From assembly GCF_004116385.1 (NCBI RefSeq), contig NZ_PEIB01000011.1, forward strand, positions 1-64,000: a DNA stretch of 64,000 nucleotides. Direction: 5' to 3'. The DNA is from Veronia nyctiphanis (lineage in GTDB: Bacteria; Pseudomonadota; Gammaproteobacteria; Enterobacterales; Vibrionaceae). Each line of letters begins with the position of its first letter. Position 1 is the stretch's first letter. A program made the translations under genes and the position numbers. Below, piece by piece: positions 63,376-64,000 of the stretch. Under the pieces are notes generated by a model. The model did not search any database. It had not been told where the DNA came from and saw nothing but the letters and a program-made list of their open reading frames with translations.

Positions 63376-64000
63376 CAATTCGCACTGTCACAGAGCTTCG
63401 TCGCCGGAAGAGCAACAAGAAAGATGCCAACAGGATGTATTTGATTGCGCCACCGGAAGAGCCTGAGGACTGGTCAGATGATGGATTCGGCCCACCAGCA
63501 GAGCGATTAACTTGCAGTGTCACGCCATTGAACGAGTTAGCGCCGTAAATCATGACATAATAATTACCATTCACTGAAGCATCTACGGTGCAGCTTTCAG
63601 CCGTCCCCAGGCCTATCGAACGGCAGTCATACTCGAACTGCGTCGGTGCTTTGTCTTTGCGAATGTACAAATCAGGGTCACCACTTCCCAGACTCAATGT
63701 CGCCTGTATAATTTGGCTTAAATTGTTCGAACGGAAGTCAGAGACGTTCAACACAAAATAGAATTTATCATCAATGTTGCCGCTCAAATTGCTGACAGGC
63801 TCTCCGGGCGCAACCGCTACAGCCGAACCCTCAGCATCACTCAGATCACCCTCCAAGAGTGACAGCGTCACGCCATCATAGGTGCTGTATGCATGGAGCA
63901 TGACAAAATACTCAGTGCCCTCGCCGTCATCGACCTCGCAGCTCTCCGTATTGCCGTACCGGAAAGGGCGACAGTCATAGTCAGTTTTAGAGGGTAAAGA
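63368..64000 (-). CDS. PPC-domain secreted protein, C-terminal part (partial)
   Basis: The gene runs off the window at 64,000, and 210 codons are visible. They encode two bacterial pre-peptidase C-terminal (PPC) domains, each with D-x-C-R and E-S-C-x-V-D plus the D-P-D-L-Y-I-R core. A Ser/Gly-rich linker follows. The tail has S-G-G, a hydrophobic helix and R-R-R, the layout of a GlyGly-CTERM sorting signal processed by rhombosortase. Such tails occur on exported Vibrio proteases and nucleases. The catalytic domain lies outside the window, so the activity is unknown. Confidence 0.75.
   Translation of the reverse strand, partial: SLPSKTDYDCRPFRYGNTESCEVDDGEGTEYFVMLHAYSTYDGVTLSLLEGDLSDAEGSAVAVAPGEPVSNLSGNIDDKFYFVLNVSDFRSNNLSQIIQATLSLGSGDPDLYIRKDKAPTQFEYDCRSIGLGTAESCTVDASVNGNYYVMIYGANSFNGVTLQVNRSAGGPNPSSDQSSGSSGGAIKYILLASFLLLFRRRSSVTVRIVT

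Overview
The window looks like chromosomal DNA of a marine gammaproteobacterium, most likely Vibrionaceae (Grimontia, Enterovibrio or Photobacterium-like). This rests on gene content: the moxR-bat locus, the DUF-rich accessory genes, a bd oxidase with a DUF2474 partner, hpd/fah, and a cyo operon carrying copper-delivery genes. It also rests on moderate GC and Vibrio-like small proteins. The genus is inference. I saw no rRNA, tRNA, CRISPR array, prophage or insertion sequence.

Layout. Positions 1-11,464 hold about 17 small, mostly unrelated genes, all on the + strand and each with its own ribosome binding site: acetyltransferases, P-loop kinases, a phosphoesterase, DUF3703, DUF1330, Gfa, DUF1203, LysE, DUF6194, YjbR and others. 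It resembles an accessory gene collection, but I found no integron attC sites. Then come fhs (-) and the moxR-DUF58-DUF4381-batA-batB/TPR-batD operon (+, 13.65-20.5 kb). These are followed by a decayed NCS2 nucleobase permease, a YjbR protein, a candidate small cysteine-rich gene with its own terminator, an AraC regulator and a broken molybdopterin oxidoreductase. From 26.6 to 37.7 kb lie an S66 peptidase, a diguanylate cyclase, a styrene-oxide-isomerase-like membrane protein, a desaturase/DUF2804 pair, a divergent gpx/ohrR pair, a fatty-acid-oxidation-like SDR/enoyl-CoA hydratase pair and a nucleotidyltransferase/GNAT pair. Positions 37.7-42.9 kb carry an M3 peptidase bracketed by a ~110-bp direct repeat, then fah and hpd of tyrosine catabolism.

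A 1.7-kb AT-rich stretch precedes the cyoABCDE-sco-pcuAC-unknown operon (44.6-51.1 kb, +). This encodes a haem-copper quinol oxidase with copper delivery proteins. After RDD, pteridine reductase, LprI, LysE, SGNH hydrolase and MFS genes comes a cyanide-insensitive-type bd oxidase operon (cydA-cydB-DUF2474, -), so two alternative quinol oxidases sit within 14 kb. The window closes with pxpB-pxpC (5-oxoprolinase subunits), an Old Yellow Enzyme relative, two small proteins and the C-terminal end of a secreted PPC-domain protein with a GlyGly-CTERM-like tail.

The most striking global property is disruption. About 19 genes carry roughly 28 single-frame breaks. Nearly all are repaired by restoring one base, often in a short homopolymer. 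Some lie in normally conserved operon genes (moxR, batA, cyoC, gpx). This points mainly to a sequence of limited base accuracy. Two lesions do not fit that explanation: an internal loss of about 18 codons in the NCS2 permease, and TGG-to-TGA-like stops in a kinase gene and in a small cysteine-rich ORF. Disrupted genes are typed as pseudogene because the given sequence does not encode them intact. The biological reading in each entry assumes the repaired frame.
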